A DNA stretch of 64,000 bases from NCBI RefSeq assembly GCF_900129795.1, contig NZ_FQWW01000002.1:310001-374000 (forward strand), read 5' to 3'. The notes under the pieces were generated by a model, which was not told where the DNA came from, did not search any database, and saw only the letters and a list, made by a program, of their open reading frames with translations. The stretch is from Flavobacterium sp. CF108. GTDB lineage: Bacteria > Bacteroidota > Bacteroidia > Flavobacteriales > Flavobacteriaceae. This document shows positions 8,721 through 16,787 of the stretch, piece after piece (position 1 is the stretch's first letter; each line of letters opens with the position of its first letter). A program made the translations under genes and the position numbers.

Positions 8721-9824
8721 ATGTTTACAGCAGCTGATTTTATTCCAAATCCATATACTTCAACAATCGAAAACGGAAACTTTGAGTGGAGCGCTCCCAG
8801 CAATATTGCATTAGTTAAATATTGGGGGAAAAAAGACAATCAGATTCCGGCAAATCCTTCGGCAAGTTTTACTTTGAATAATTGTAAAACGATTACGAAA
8901 TTAGGGTTTTCGAAGAAAAGCATTTCGACTTCGCTCAATGTGACAAATGATGGTTTTTCTTTTGATTTACTTTTTGAAGGAAAACCAAAAGAAGATTTCA
9001 AACCAAAAATTCAGAAGTTTTTAGAACGAGTTGAAGTTTATCTGCCGTTTTTAAAAGACTATCATTTTACAATTGATACACAAAATACATTTCCGCATAG
9101 TTCAGGAATTGCATCTTCGGCTTCTGGAATGGCTGCTTTGGCTATGAATTTTATGTGTTTGGAGAAATTGCTGAATCCGGAAATGACAGATGAATACTTT
9201 TACCAAAAAGCTTCGTTTTTAGCTCGTTTAGGTTCAGGAAGTGCCTGCCGAAGTGTAAAAGGAAATGTTGTTGTTTGGGGAAATCAGGCTAATATTGAAG
9301 GAAGTACTGATTTATTTGGAGTTGAATTTCCGTACACGATTCATGAGAATTTTAAGAATTATCAAGACACTATTTTATTAGTTGATAAAGGTGAAAAACA
9401 AGTTTCAAGTACAGTTGGACACGATTTAATGCACAATCATCCTTATGCCGAAAGACGTTTTGCTCAGGCACACGAAAATCTGGATAAATTAATTACCATT
9501 TTCGAAAACGGAAATTTAGATGAATTTATTAAAGTTGTTGAAAGTGAAGCATTGACTTTGCACGCCATGATGATGACATCGATGCCGTATTTTATTTTGA
9601 TGAAACCAAACACGCTGGAAATCATAAATGCAATCTGGAAATTTAGACAAGAAACCCAGATTCCAGTTTGTTTTACGCTTGATGCCGGTGCAAATGTGCA
9701 TGTACTTTATCCCGAAAACGTTAGCGAAAAAGTATTACAATTTATTCAGGACAAATTAGTTGTGTTTTGTCAGAATCGTCAGTATATTTGCGACAAAATT
9801 GGAGACGGCGCAATTGCATTATAA
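8721..9824 (+). CDS. mvaD: Diphosphomevalonate decarboxylase
   Basis: A 367-residue GHMP-superfamily enzyme that converts mevalonate diphosphate to isopentenyl diphosphate with ATP in the cytoplasm. Signatures: SAPSNIALVKYWGKKD near residue 20, NPSASFTLNNC, the phosphate-binding loop PHSSGIASSASGMAALA, and ARLGSGSACRSVKG. Residues about 66-76 (SISTSLNVT) are encoded by a dispersed repeat inserted in frame (see the repeat entry). A mevalonate kinase lies 560 bp downstream, so this is a mevalonate pathway block. The start is the ATG 16 bp after a -7 box. A longer out-of-frame ORF at 8569-8814 is a shadow. Confidence 0.93.
   Translation: MFTAADFIPNPYTSTIENGNFEWSAPSNIALVKYWGKKDNQIPANPSASFTLNNCKTITKLGFSKKSISTSLNVTNDGFSFDLLFEGKPKEDFKPKIQKFLERVEVYLPFLKDYHFTIDTQNTFPHSSGIASSASGMAALAMNFMCLEKLLNPEMTDEYFYQKASFLARLGSGSACRSVKGNVVVWGNQANIEGSTDLFGVEFPYTIHENFKNYQDTILLVDKGEKQVSSTVGHDLMHNHPYAERRFAQAHENLDKLITIFENGNLDEFIKVVESEALTLHAMMMTSMPYFILMKPNTLEIINAIWKFRQETQIPVCFTLDAGANVHVLYPENVSEKVLQFIQDKLVVFCQNRQYICDKIGDGAIAL
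8917..8945 (+). repeat. In-frame copy of the CTTCGACTTCGCTCA repeat inside mvaD
   Basis: These 29 bases are identical to 21674-21702 inside the cyclase gene and closely match intergenic copies at 29705-29763. They are read as SISTSLNVT. Confidence 0.9.
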
Positions 9825-9854
9825 TTTTCCGTATCTTTAGTTAAATTTTAGGTT

Positions 9855-10073
9855 ATGGGCATTCAATTAGAAAAACGTGAAGTGATGGATATTCTGAAAG
9901 GTACAAATGACCTTTCAATCATTTTGGCGGTCAAAAAAATGTTAACCCAAAAGAAAAAAGATTGGTGGGATGATTTAACTGATGAACAAAAAGAAGAAAT
10001 TAAAGAAGGAGAAAGACAGATTGAACGTGGTGAATTTGTTGAATATGAAGAAATGATGAAAAAATTTCGTTAA
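9855..10073 (+). CDS. Small antitoxin-like protein of a ParE/RelE-type module
   Basis: A 72-residue, highly charged, helical protein with LAVKKMLTQKKKDWWDDLTDEQKEEIKEG near its middle. Such short acidic proteins typically precede RelE/ParE toxins in Bacteroidota, where they neutralise the toxin and repress the operon. The stop codon overlaps the start of the toxin reading frame (TAATG at 10071-10075), supporting translational coupling. I assign the antitoxin role from context and size. It lies 30 bp after mvaD. Confidence 0.6.
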   Translation: MGIQLEKREVMDILKGTNDLSIILAVKKMLTQKKKDWWDDLTDEQKEEIKEGERQIERGEFVEYEEMMKKFR

Positions 10074-10377
10074 TGAAAAGAACGATAATCTTTTCAAAAA
10101 ATGCTGAAAAAGTTTATTTGAATTATTTGAGTACCTAGAAATTAAATGGTCAAAAAAAGTAAAGGATAAATTTATATCAAATCTGGACAAGGTAATTTAT
10201 CTAATACAAATAGAACCTGAGATTTTTCCTAAATCGGAATTAAATAACAAATATCGTAAATGTATTTTATCAAAACAAACAACGATATATTATAAATTCA
10301 ATACGAAAAGAGTTGAAATAATTACTTTTTTTGACACCAGACAAGACCCAAATAAAATAAAAAAAGACATAAAATAA
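10073..10377 (+). pseudogene. RelE/ParE-family toxin, disrupted by a one-base frameshift
   Basis: The ATG at 10073 begins MKRTIIFSKNAEK and then hits a TAG at 10136-10138. In the -1 frame, from about 10108 onward, an open frame continues as SLFELFEYLEIKWSKKVKDKF and later YRKCILSKQTTIYYKF and ITFFDTRQDPNKI, the classic RelE/ParE fold (an mRNase or gyrase toxin) ending in DTRQDP. It stops at 10375-10377. One extra A in the five-A run at 10107-10111 would restore a 101-residue toxin. It could be a true inactivating deletion, a programmed slip on the A run, or a sequencing error. It is 3 bp from the mevalonate kinase start. Confidence 0.75.
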
Positions 10378-10380
10378 ATC

Positions 10381-11319
10381 ATGAAAGGACCTTTATTTTA
10401 CTCAAAAATATTACTCTTTGGAGAATACGGAATCATCCGCGACTCTAAAGGACTTTCTATTCCTTATAATTTTTATAACGGTGCGTTGAAGAAATCTGAA
10501 GAACCTTCGGCAGAAGCAATTGCATCAAACAAAAGCTTAAGAAGTTTTGCAGCTTATCTTGAAGTCTTGCAGACACAGCAACCGGAATTGGTTACTTTCG
10601 ATTTAGCAGCTCTTAAAAATGATGTCGAAACCGGAATGTATTTTGATTCAAGTATTCCGCAAGGATACGGTGTTGGAAGCAGCGGTGCACTTGTAGCGGC
10701 AATTTATGACAAATATGCAACTAACAAAATCACGGTTTTAGAGAACTTAACTCGTGAAAAACTGTTACAGTTAAAAAATATATTTTCTCAAATGGAGAGT
10801 TTTTTCCACGGAAAAAGTTCTGGTTTAGATCCTTTAAACAGTTATTTGAGTATCCCGATTTTAATTAATTCTAAAGATAATATCGAAGCAACCGGAATTC
10901 CGACTCAGAGTTTTGACGGAAAAGGTGCTGTATTTTTATTAGACTCTGGAATTGTTGGAGAAACGGCTCCAATGGTTAATATTTTTATGGAAAACCTAAA
11001 AGATAAAGGTTTCCGTACTATGCTTAAAAATCAATTCGTAAAATATACTGACGCTTGTGTAGAAAACTTTTTACATGGCGACATGAAGTCTTTGTTTACC
11101 AACACTAAAAAGCTTTCAAAAGTTGTTTTAAACAATTTTAAACCAATGATTCCGGAGCAATTTCACGGAATCTGGCAAAATGGAATTGACACAAACGATT
11201 ATTACTTAAAACTTTGTGGTTCTGGCGGAGGTGGCTATATACTTGGCTTTACTGAAGATCTGGAACGTGCAAAAGCCTCTTTAAAAGATTATAAATTAGA
11301 AGTTGTTTACCAGTTTTAA
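10381..11319 (+). CDS. Mevalonate kinase-like GHMP kinase
   Basis: A 312-residue GHMP kinase. N-terminal SKILLFGEYGI is the substrate-side motif, SIPQGYGVGSSGALVAAIYD at about 96-115 is the ATP-binding loop, and the C-terminal CGSGGGGYILGF is motif 3. Together with mvaD just upstream this points to phosphorylation of mevalonate in the mevalonate pathway, as is usual in Flavobacteriia. It could instead act as phosphomevalonate kinase; the sequence alone does not separate these. The gap to the broken toxin gene is 3 bp, so it may be transcribed from the mvaD promoter. Confidence 0.8.
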   Translation: MKGPLFYSKILLFGEYGIIRDSKGLSIPYNFYNGALKKSEEPSAEAIASNKSLRSFAAYLEVLQTQQPELVTFDLAALKNDVETGMYFDSSIPQGYGVGSSGALVAAIYDKYATNKITVLENLTREKLLQLKNIFSQMESFFHGKSSGLDPLNSYLSIPILINSKDNIEATGIPTQSFDGKGAVFLLDSGIVGETAPMVNIFMENLKDKGFRTMLKNQFVKYTDACVENFLHGDMKSLFTNTKKLSKVVLNNFKPMIPEQFHGIWQNGIDTNDYYLKLCGSGGGGYILGFTEDLERAKASLKDYKLEVVYQF

Positions 11320-11383
11320 TTCTTAAAAGCCGAAATTATTTGAGTAGATTTTCATAAGTATTCATCCTAAAAAGTTATTTATT

Positions 11384-11974
11384 ATGAAAAGCATTTTAAA
11401 AATAATTAAAGCAACTTTTTTAGGAGGAATCCTGTTTTTAGCACCTTTAGTTGTATTGCTTATTATTCTTGAAAAAGGATATGGCATAATTCAAAAAGTC
11501 ACACTTCCACTTGTAAATTTCCTGCCGAGAGTACACGTTTTAGGAATTGCAATTCAGGAACTTGTTGGAACCATAATCTTAATTCTTATTTGTTTTACAG
11601 CGGGTTTACTGGCCAGAACTGCCGGCGCAAAAAAACTGATTCATAAATTAGAAAACGGAATTTTAAGTTTTGTTCCCGGATATTCTTTTATGAAAAACAT
11701 GAATGAAAATATTATGGGACTTGAATCGAAACAAGATTTAAAAGTAATTTTAGTTCCTACAGATGCCGGCTGGCAATTTGCCTTTTTGATAGAACAAATA
11801 AATGAAAACAACTTTACTGTTTTTATTCCGGATGCACCAAATCCGTGGAGTGGTTCTGTTTGTTTTGTAGAAAAGAAAGACATTAAAGAAATTGACATGA
11901 CACAAAAAGAAGCTTTGGCCTGCATTCGAAAATTAGGTTTTGGCTCTAAAGAATTGTTAAAAAACAAACTCTAA
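11384..11974 (+). CDS. DUF502 family membrane protein
   Basis: A 196-residue protein with two transmembrane helices (about residues 12-35 and 60-80) followed by a soluble domain containing PGYSFMKNMNENIMG and VFIPDAPNPWSGSVCFV, typical of DUF502 proteins. The function is unknown. It is in the same direction as the mevalonate kinase and 64 bp after it, so it may be part of the same transcript. Confidence 0.8.
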   Translation: MKSILKIIKATFLGGILFLAPLVVLLIILEKGYGIIQKVTLPLVNFLPRVHVLGIAIQELVGTIILILICFTAGLLARTAGAKKLIHKLENGILSFVPGYSFMKNMNENIMGLESKQDLKVILVPTDAGWQFAFLIEQINENNFTVFIPDAPNPWSGSVCFVEKKDIKEIDMTQKEALACIRKLGFGSKELLKNKL

Positions 11975-12035
11975 ATTTCAGGTTTCAAAAATATCCTTTA
12001 ACTTCCCTTAATCTAATCCAACACCACAATAATTT

Positions 12036-12992
12036 ATGTTAAGCAGACAGCACAAACTTTTAGTAATGAAAATTGTTAGTTTGTTTTCTGTGGTACGCGG
12101 CTACAATATTCCTATTATTGTTCTAGCCCAATATTTATCAGCGATTTTTATTTTGGCTCCCGAAAAAAGAGCGTTGGATATCTTGCTGGATTTTTATTTA
12201 TTTTTGATTGTATTTGCTTCGGCGATTACGATTGCTTCAGGTTATATTATCAATAATTTTTACGATAGTCAGAAAGATTTAATTAATCGTCCTAACAAAT
12301 CTATGCTGGATCGATTGGTGAGTCAGAAAACAAAATTGACGGTTTATTTCAGTTTAAATTTCCTGGCGGTTTTAATGGCTTCGATTGTTTCCTGGCGCGC
12401 TTTTTTATTCTTTTCTGCTTATATTTTCCTGATTTGGTTTTACTCTCATAAAATAAAAAAATATCCAATTGTAGGGAATTTGACTGCCGCATTTATGGCT
12501 GTAATTCCGTTTTTTGCAATTTTACTGTATTTCTACAATTCCATTTCTTTTGAAGAAATTGAGAATCACAGAAGTCATTTTGCAGTAATTTCGGCACACG
12601 CCATGTTTTTGTTTTTATTGCTTTTGATTCGGGAAATGATAAAGGATTTGGAGAATTTGAAAGGGGATTTGGCCAATGATTATCATACTATTCCAATTAC
12701 ATATAACGAAAAAGTTTCAAAACAAATTATTACGGTTTTGACGTTTTTAACGATAATTCCTGTTTATATTTTGGTGAATATTTATGATGTTGGTTATATG
12801 GATATTTACTTTTATGTGTGTTTTCTAGTTTTGCTTTTCTTTCTAATTTATTTATGGAGATCGAATTCTAAAGAGCAATTTTTGTTACTGCATAATGTAT
12901 TGAAATTTTTGATTGTTTCGGGAGTTTTTTGCATTGTTTTGATTAATCCGAGTGTTTTGTGGCATGGTCGTCAATTGATTTCTAGATTTTAG
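12036..12992 (+). CDS. UbiA family prenyltransferase (geranylgeranylglycerol-phosphate geranylgeranyltransferase-like)
   Basis: A 318-residue integral membrane prenyltransferase with about eight helices. The first Asp-rich motif is NNFYDSQKDLINRP and a second acidic motif is MIKDLENLKGDLANDY. Bacteroidota homologues are usually named geranylgeranylglycerol-phosphate geranylgeranyltransferase, but their true acceptor in bacteria is not certain; ubiquinone/menaquinone-type prenyl transfer is the wider family role. The location after the mevalonate genes fits prenyl diphosphate use. An internal ATG at 12066 (MKIVSLFSVVRGYN) is an alternative start. Confidence 0.8.
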   Translation: MLSRQHKLLVMKIVSLFSVVRGYNIPIIVLAQYLSAIFILAPEKRALDILLDFYLFLIVFASAITIASGYIINNFYDSQKDLINRPNKSMLDRLVSQKTKLTVYFSLNFLAVLMASIVSWRAFLFFSAYIFLIWFYSHKIKKYPIVGNLTAAFMAVIPFFAILLYFYNSISFEEIENHRSHFAVISAHAMFLFLLLLIREMIKDLENLKGDLANDYHTIPITYNEKVSKQIITVLTFLTIIPVYILVNIYDVGYMDIYFYVCFLVLLFFLIYLWRSNSKEQFLLLHNVLKFLIVSGVFCIVLINPSVLWHGRQLISRF

Positions 12993-13107
12993 ATTGGGCC
13001 GCTGATTTTACGGGTTCAACGGGTTTTCGCTGGTTATTTTATTTCATGTATATTTTCTCTTTGTGAATCTCTGCGCTTGACTTTGAGAAGCTTTGTGAAA
13101 TAACTAA

Positions 13108-13232
13108 ATGTTTAAAAAAAGCCGATTGTTTAAATTTTAGCCCCGATTGAAGTGGAAATCCTTTTATGGCGGGGTTCGCCATAAAAGATTGTAACGAAAA
13201 GCGGGAAACCATGTTTAAAAAAAGCCAATTGT
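13108..13232 (+). ncRNA. Structured element flanked by 22-bp direct repeats (possible Flavo-1-like RNA)
   Basis: A conserved-looking segment TAGCCCCGATTGAAGTGG ... AACGAAAAGCGGGA (about 13138-13206) encloses a perfect 11-bp stem CTTTTATGGCG / CGCCATAAAAG around a GGGTT loop. It is bounded by direct repeats ATGTTTAAAAAAAGCCGATTGT (13108-13129) and a one-mismatch copy (13211-13232). The sequence style resembles structured RNAs common in Flavobacteria, perhaps the Flavo-1 motif; this is from memory and unverified. The rest of the 340-bp gap (12993-13107) has CTTTGTGAA-type repeat remnants. Confidence 0.4.
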
Positions 13233-13309
13233 GATGCTTCAGATTATCTTAAAATTGAAAGCTATCAATCTAAGAACATTGAACTTAAGATTTATTAGCA
13301 GGAAAAAAC

Positions 13310-13317
13310 TATCTTTG
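13310..13317 (+). promoter_or_regulatory. -7 box (TATCTTTG) of the pseudouridine synthase gene
   Basis: An exact TAnnTTTG match, 17 bp before the ATG at 13335. Confidence 0.55.
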
Positions 13318-13334
13318 CACAAATTACAGAATTT

Positions 13335-14243
13335 ATGAACAATAAGGAAGGCAATAATAAAAGAGGCGGATCGAGACCAAATAGCTCAAGATCAAACTCA
13401 AGCAAGCCAAAACCTCCTATGGCTAAGCGTGCGCAAGGGCCTAAAAAAGTGAAACCTGAAGTTAAGGCAGCGCAGGAAGCAGCAGCTGAAAAAATTAGAA
13501 AACAAAATCAGCCGGCAAAGAGACAAAAGGCTTCTGACGAAATTCGTTTGAACAAATATATCTCAAATTCTGGGGTTTGTTCTCGTCGTGATGCTGATAT
13601 ATATATTCAGTCTGGAAACGTGAAAGTAAATGGCGTTCCGGTTACTGAAATGGGTTATTTAGTTAAATTGAATGATGTTGTAAACTTTGACGGCGTTGTT
13701 TTAACTCCTGAAAAGAAAGAATATATCTTACTAAACAAGCCTAAAAACTTTACAACTGCACTTGACGAAGGTCAGGAATATCGTAACGTTCTGGAACTAG
13801 TACGCGGTTCTACCAATGCAAAAATTGCAGCAGTGGGAAGAATGGACAAAAATACAACTGGTTTGTTATTGTTTACTAACGATACTGATATGATTCGTAA
13901 GTTTACGTTACCGAATCAGAAATCGTCTAAAATTTATCAGGTTTCTTTAGATAAGAACTTGAAATTTGAGGATTTAGAAAAAATCAGCAAAGGCTTAGTT
14001 CTTGATGGACATCGTGTGTTTGTTGAAGAAGTCAGCTATATTGAAAAAGAAGCAAAAAGTGAAGTTGGCCTTAAACTAAAATCATCTAATGTAAAAGTGG
14101 TTCGTGCTATTTTTGAACACTTCAACTATGATGTTTTACGTATTGACCGCGTTGCTTTTGCTGGCTTAACTAAGAAGAACCTTCCTAGAGGAAACTGGCG
14201 CTTTTTGACAGATCAAGAAGTTATTAATTTGAAAAATTCGTAG
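13335..14243 (+). CDS. rRNA pseudouridine synthase, RluB/RsuA family
   Basis: A 302-residue enzyme that isomerises uridine to pseudouridine in ribosomal RNA. A long basic, low-complexity N-terminus (residues 1-70, rich in Ser, Asn, Lys, Pro and Ala) precedes an S4 RNA-binding domain (RLNKYISNSGVCSRRDADIYIQ). The catalytic domain follows, with the active-site motif GRMDKNTTGLLLFTND; its Asp is the catalytic residue. The C-terminus RIDRVAFAGLTKKNLPRGNWR matches the family end. The exact target position is not decidable here. Basic N-terminal extensions are common in Bacteroidota members. Confidence 0.9.
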   Translation: MNNKEGNNKRGGSRPNSSRSNSSKPKPPMAKRAQGPKKVKPEVKAAQEAAAEKIRKQNQPAKRQKASDEIRLNKYISNSGVCSRRDADIYIQSGNVKVNGVPVTEMGYLVKLNDVVNFDGVVLTPEKKEYILLNKPKNFTTALDEGQEYRNVLELVRGSTNAKIAAVGRMDKNTTGLLLFTNDTDMIRKFTLPNQKSSKIYQVSLDKNLKFEDLEKISKGLVLDGHRVFVEEVSYIEKEAKSEVGLKLKSSNVKVVRAIFEHFNYDVLRIDRVAFAGLTKKNLPRGNWRFLTDQEVINLKNS

Positions 14244-14280
14244 AGACTAAACTTTCAAATTAAACATCAAATACATTTGA

Positions 14281-14314
14281 ATCCTGTTTTACTTTGTAAA
14301 ATGGGATTTTTTTT
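14281..14314 (+). terminator. Terminator after the pseudouridine synthase gene
   Basis: The stem ATCCTGTTTTAC / GTAAAATGGGAT (two G-U pairs) has a short TTT loop and is followed by a run of eight T. Confidence 0.7.
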
Positions 14315-14316
14315 AT

Positions 14317-14925
14317 TCAGAAACTAAAAAAGTTATGTCCGAAAAGTGTAAAGATTGATCTTCCGATGTTTTGATTTTTATCTTCAACAGTCTCGTAACA
14401 TGAAAATCCTAAGATGATTTTGATTCCTGGCTGAATGCTGTTTAAGATGTCTCTTTTTTGTTCTTCTAACAGTAATTTTAAACTGTCAAGTAATTGGATA
14501 TTATTTTTAAGATAAGAGACTACAAGTAGCGCAGAGAAGTTAAGTATTTCGCGGGCAGTTTCACTTTTGATGCCGACTTCGTTTGAAATCATTTCAGAAA
14601 TTCTGCCTTTTTTATTGTTGAAGATTTCTTTTAAGAGTGCATTTCCTTCTAAACGATAACAGTCGTCGACTGATAAAATTCTGCCTGAAGTAAAATCGAC
14701 TTCCTGGTAAAATCCGGAATTATCTTCAATTAAAGAAACCATTTCTTTGTAAAATCCTGATTCTTCAGCCTTATTGTAGAGACCCATTAAAACTGTACCA
14801 ATCGAAACATCAATTCCCTTTATCAGGAGTGCATCATTTTCAAAATAAAATTTGTTTAGTTTTGAAACAACGTTAGAAGAAATAAAACGTCTAAGCTCAA
14901 TTTGTAGGTTTGGGGTCATACTCAT
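14317..14925 (-). CDS. DUF937-like protein
   Basis: A 202-residue soluble protein without signal peptide. The middle part (EGNALLKEIFNNKKGRISEMISNEVGIKSETAREILNFSALLVVSYL) has the pattern of DUF937 repeats, helical units ending in Leu-rich segments. The function is unknown. The start is the first of two in-frame ATGs (MSM). It converges with the pseudouridine synthase gene. The 270 bp upstream hold no recognisable gene and are very AT-rich. Confidence 0.55.
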   Translation of the reverse strand: MSMTPNLQIELRRFISSNVVSKLNKFYFENDALLIKGIDVSIGTVLMGLYNKAEESGFYKEMVSLIEDNSGFYQEVDFTSGRILSVDDCYRLEGNALLKEIFNNKKGRISEMISNEVGIKSETAREILNFSALLVVSYLKNNIQLLDSLKLLLEEQKRDILNSIQPGIKIILGFSCYETVEDKNQNIGRSIFTLFGHNFFSF

Positions 14926-15202
14926 AACTTATTAAATAATAATTTATACTCATTCAAAATAATCGATAAAGTGGGGCTTTTTATCGTTTATCAGGATAAA
15001 AATATAAAATATTTTAACATATCCAAAAAATAAGTGGAGAATTTACACGTTAGATTGTTAGGTCTTTAACAGAAAAAACGCTGAATACCAGTAAATATAA
15101 CCTTTTCGTAATCAAAGCAAACTGAAATATTTTCTTAAAAAATTTCAAATTTTTCTTAAAAAAAATAAAAAATAAGAAAAAAGCTAACTATTTGTTATAT
15201 AA

Positions 15203-15703
15203 TTAAAACAATATGTTTCGATATTCCCATGTTGTATGTAGAAAAATTCCGAAGTATATAATGCAGAATAAGAAATTTATAAAACTCGACGCGAGAAAAC
15301 CAAGAAGAGATCCTGTTGCGGCTTTAATGGCACGTTTATGATTTGTTGAGTCGTAAATTAATTCACCAGCTAACGCCCCAACAAATGGCCCAATTATAAC
15401 CCCAAAAGGTATTGGAGCAAGAATCCCAACAATTAACCCAATATTTGTTCCCCATACGCCGTAGGAACTTCCGCCAAATTTTTTGGTGCCTTTCGCCGGA
15501 ATTATATAATCTAAAACTGTAATGATTATAGTGAGTACAAGTGTGATTCCTAAAAGCCAGTAATTATTTTCGACTGCTTTTGTTAAATATAACAGCAGTA
15601 AGCCTACCCAGCAGCTTGAAAGACCGGGTAAAACAGGTAAAAAACTGCCTAAAATACCCACAATCATACATACAAAACCTAACGTAAATAATAGTAAATC
15701 CAT
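15203..15703 (-). CDS. DUF456 family membrane protein
   Basis: A 166-residue protein with four to five hydrophobic helices and Gly-rich segments: GILGSFLPVLPGLSSCWVG near the start and FGVIIGPFVGALAGELI in the middle, the hallmarks of DUF456. The role is unknown. It is divergent from the small secreted-protein gene at 15749. Confidence 0.85.
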   Translation of the reverse strand: MDLLLFTLGFVCMIVGILGSFLPVLPGLSSCWVGLLLLYLTKAVENNYWLLGITLVLTIIITVLDYIIPAKGTKKFGGSSYGVWGTNIGLIVGILAPIPFGVIIGPFVGALAGELIYDSTNHKRAIKAATGSLLGFLASSFINFLFCIIYFGIFLHTTWEYRNILF

Positions 15704-15712
15704 ATATTTTTG

Positions 15713-15720
15713 TAATTTTG
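15713..15720 (+). promoter_or_regulatory. -7 box (TAATTTTG) for the 15749 gene
   Basis: An exact TAnnTTTG match, 28 bp before the ATG at 15749. Confidence 0.5.
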
Positions 15721-15748
15721 CCCTTACAAACTTTTATAAAAATTAAAA

Positions 15749-16129
15749 ATGCGCCCTTATTTGCAATTTATTCTATTGTTGTCTTTGATTTTTTCAATCA
15801 ATACAACATACGCGCAAACCAAAAAACTTTCCATCGACGATCAATTACTGCAAGACAGTATTTATAAAAGCAACAAGAAGAAGATCTTAAACTTTTCTAT
15901 GAAAGAATTTGATACTCTTTTCTTTGAATTTTTTACCCGAAAAAATGATCCGGATGTTCTTTTAACCAAAACCGAATTTTACAATTATACGGTTCAAATT
16001 GCAGCCTTTTCTGACCGTCTCGCAAAATTATATCCTGACCAAAAGGAAGTTGCTGCGCAAAACAAAGAACATTGGCTTTCAGAAAGGTATGAAGATTATT
16101 TAGAATACAAAGGTTCTCAAAAAAAATAA
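15749..16129 (+). CDS. Small secreted protein of unknown function
   Basis: A 126-residue protein with a signal peptide (LLLSLIFSINTTYAQ, cleavage near residue 23) and a helical, charged mature part containing MKEFDTLFFEFFTRKNDP and KEHWLSERYEDYLEYK. I recognise no domain. It precedes the lipoprotein gene at 16178 on the same strand with a 48-bp gap; the two may act together in the periplasm. Confidence 0.6.
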   Translation: MRPYLQFILLLSLIFSINTTYAQTKKLSIDDQLLQDSIYKSNKKKILNFSMKEFDTLFFEFFTRKNDPDVLLTKTEFYNYTVQIAAFSDRLAKLYPDQKEVAAQNKEHWLSERYEDYLEYKGSQKK

Positions 16130-16177
16130 TCGTATTTTTATACTTCAGTTCAATTTATCCAATTCAACATCAAAGCC

Positions 16178-16660
16178 TTGAAGCAGTTTTTTTCTATTTT
16201 TATTATTTTACTATTTTTCAGTTCTTGTCAATATTTTGAGAAGAAGGTTCCTTCTGAAAAAGAATTACTGCAAAAGGAATTAAAATCTATAAATTGGAAA
16301 GAGGTTGACGAATACCCAACAGTTGCTGAATGTGAAACAATCAACGATAAAAAGCTGCGTCAAAAGTGTTTTTTTGATGTGATGTCTCAGCTTATTCAGG
16401 AAAAACTAAAGGTTGATAGTTTATCGATTCTATATCCTGATCTTGATACTATACAAGTAAAAGTGACTGTTTTTCCTAACTCAAAAATGAAATTCGAGCC
16501 TGAATTTCAAAAAGATTCTGTTGCTTACGACACTATTAGAATTGACAGTATCCTGCATGCGCGTTTAGTTGATTTCCCTAAAGTAAATCCGGCTATAAAA
16601 CGCGGTCTTCCGGTAAAAACACAGTTTACTCTGCCTGTAATTATTAAGGCAAAAGAATAG
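16178..16660 (+). CDS. Putative lipoprotein of unknown function (TTG start)
   Basis: A 160-residue protein whose first codon appears to be TTG; no ATG gives the full signal peptide. The lipobox FFSSCQYF places the lipidated Cys near residue 17. The mature part includes TVAECETINDKKLRQKCFFDVMSQLIQEKL, with two Cys that could form a disulfide, and then a region resembling TonB C-terminal-like secreted proteins; this is weak. It is likely co-transcribed with the preceding gene. Confidence 0.6.
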   Translation: MKQFFSIFIILLFFSSCQYFEKKVPSEKELLQKELKSINWKEVDEYPTVAECETINDKKLRQKCFFDVMSQLIQEKLKVDSLSILYPDLDTIQVKVTVFPNSKMKFEPEFQKDSVAYDTIRIDSILHARLVDFPKVNPAIKRGLPVKTQFTLPVIIKAKE

Positions 16661-16671
16661 CTTTTTTTTTC

Positions 16672-16785
16672 ACCATATAAGTGATTTAAGTTCATTTAAA
16701 ACTTGGTGTAGAATTTTACTTAAAAAACAAAAACATACTTGTATTTGTTTTTAACTTTAATCTCTTATATAACTTATATGGTTTA
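16672..16785. repeat. ACCATATAAGT-family inverted repeat
   Basis: The left end is CACCATATAAGTGATTTAAG and the right end TATATAACTTATATGGTTT, the same family as 8600-8667. It lies between the convergent genes 16178 and 16788 and is the only visible candidate for stem-loop termination there. Confidence 0.8.
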
Positions 16786-16787
16786 AC

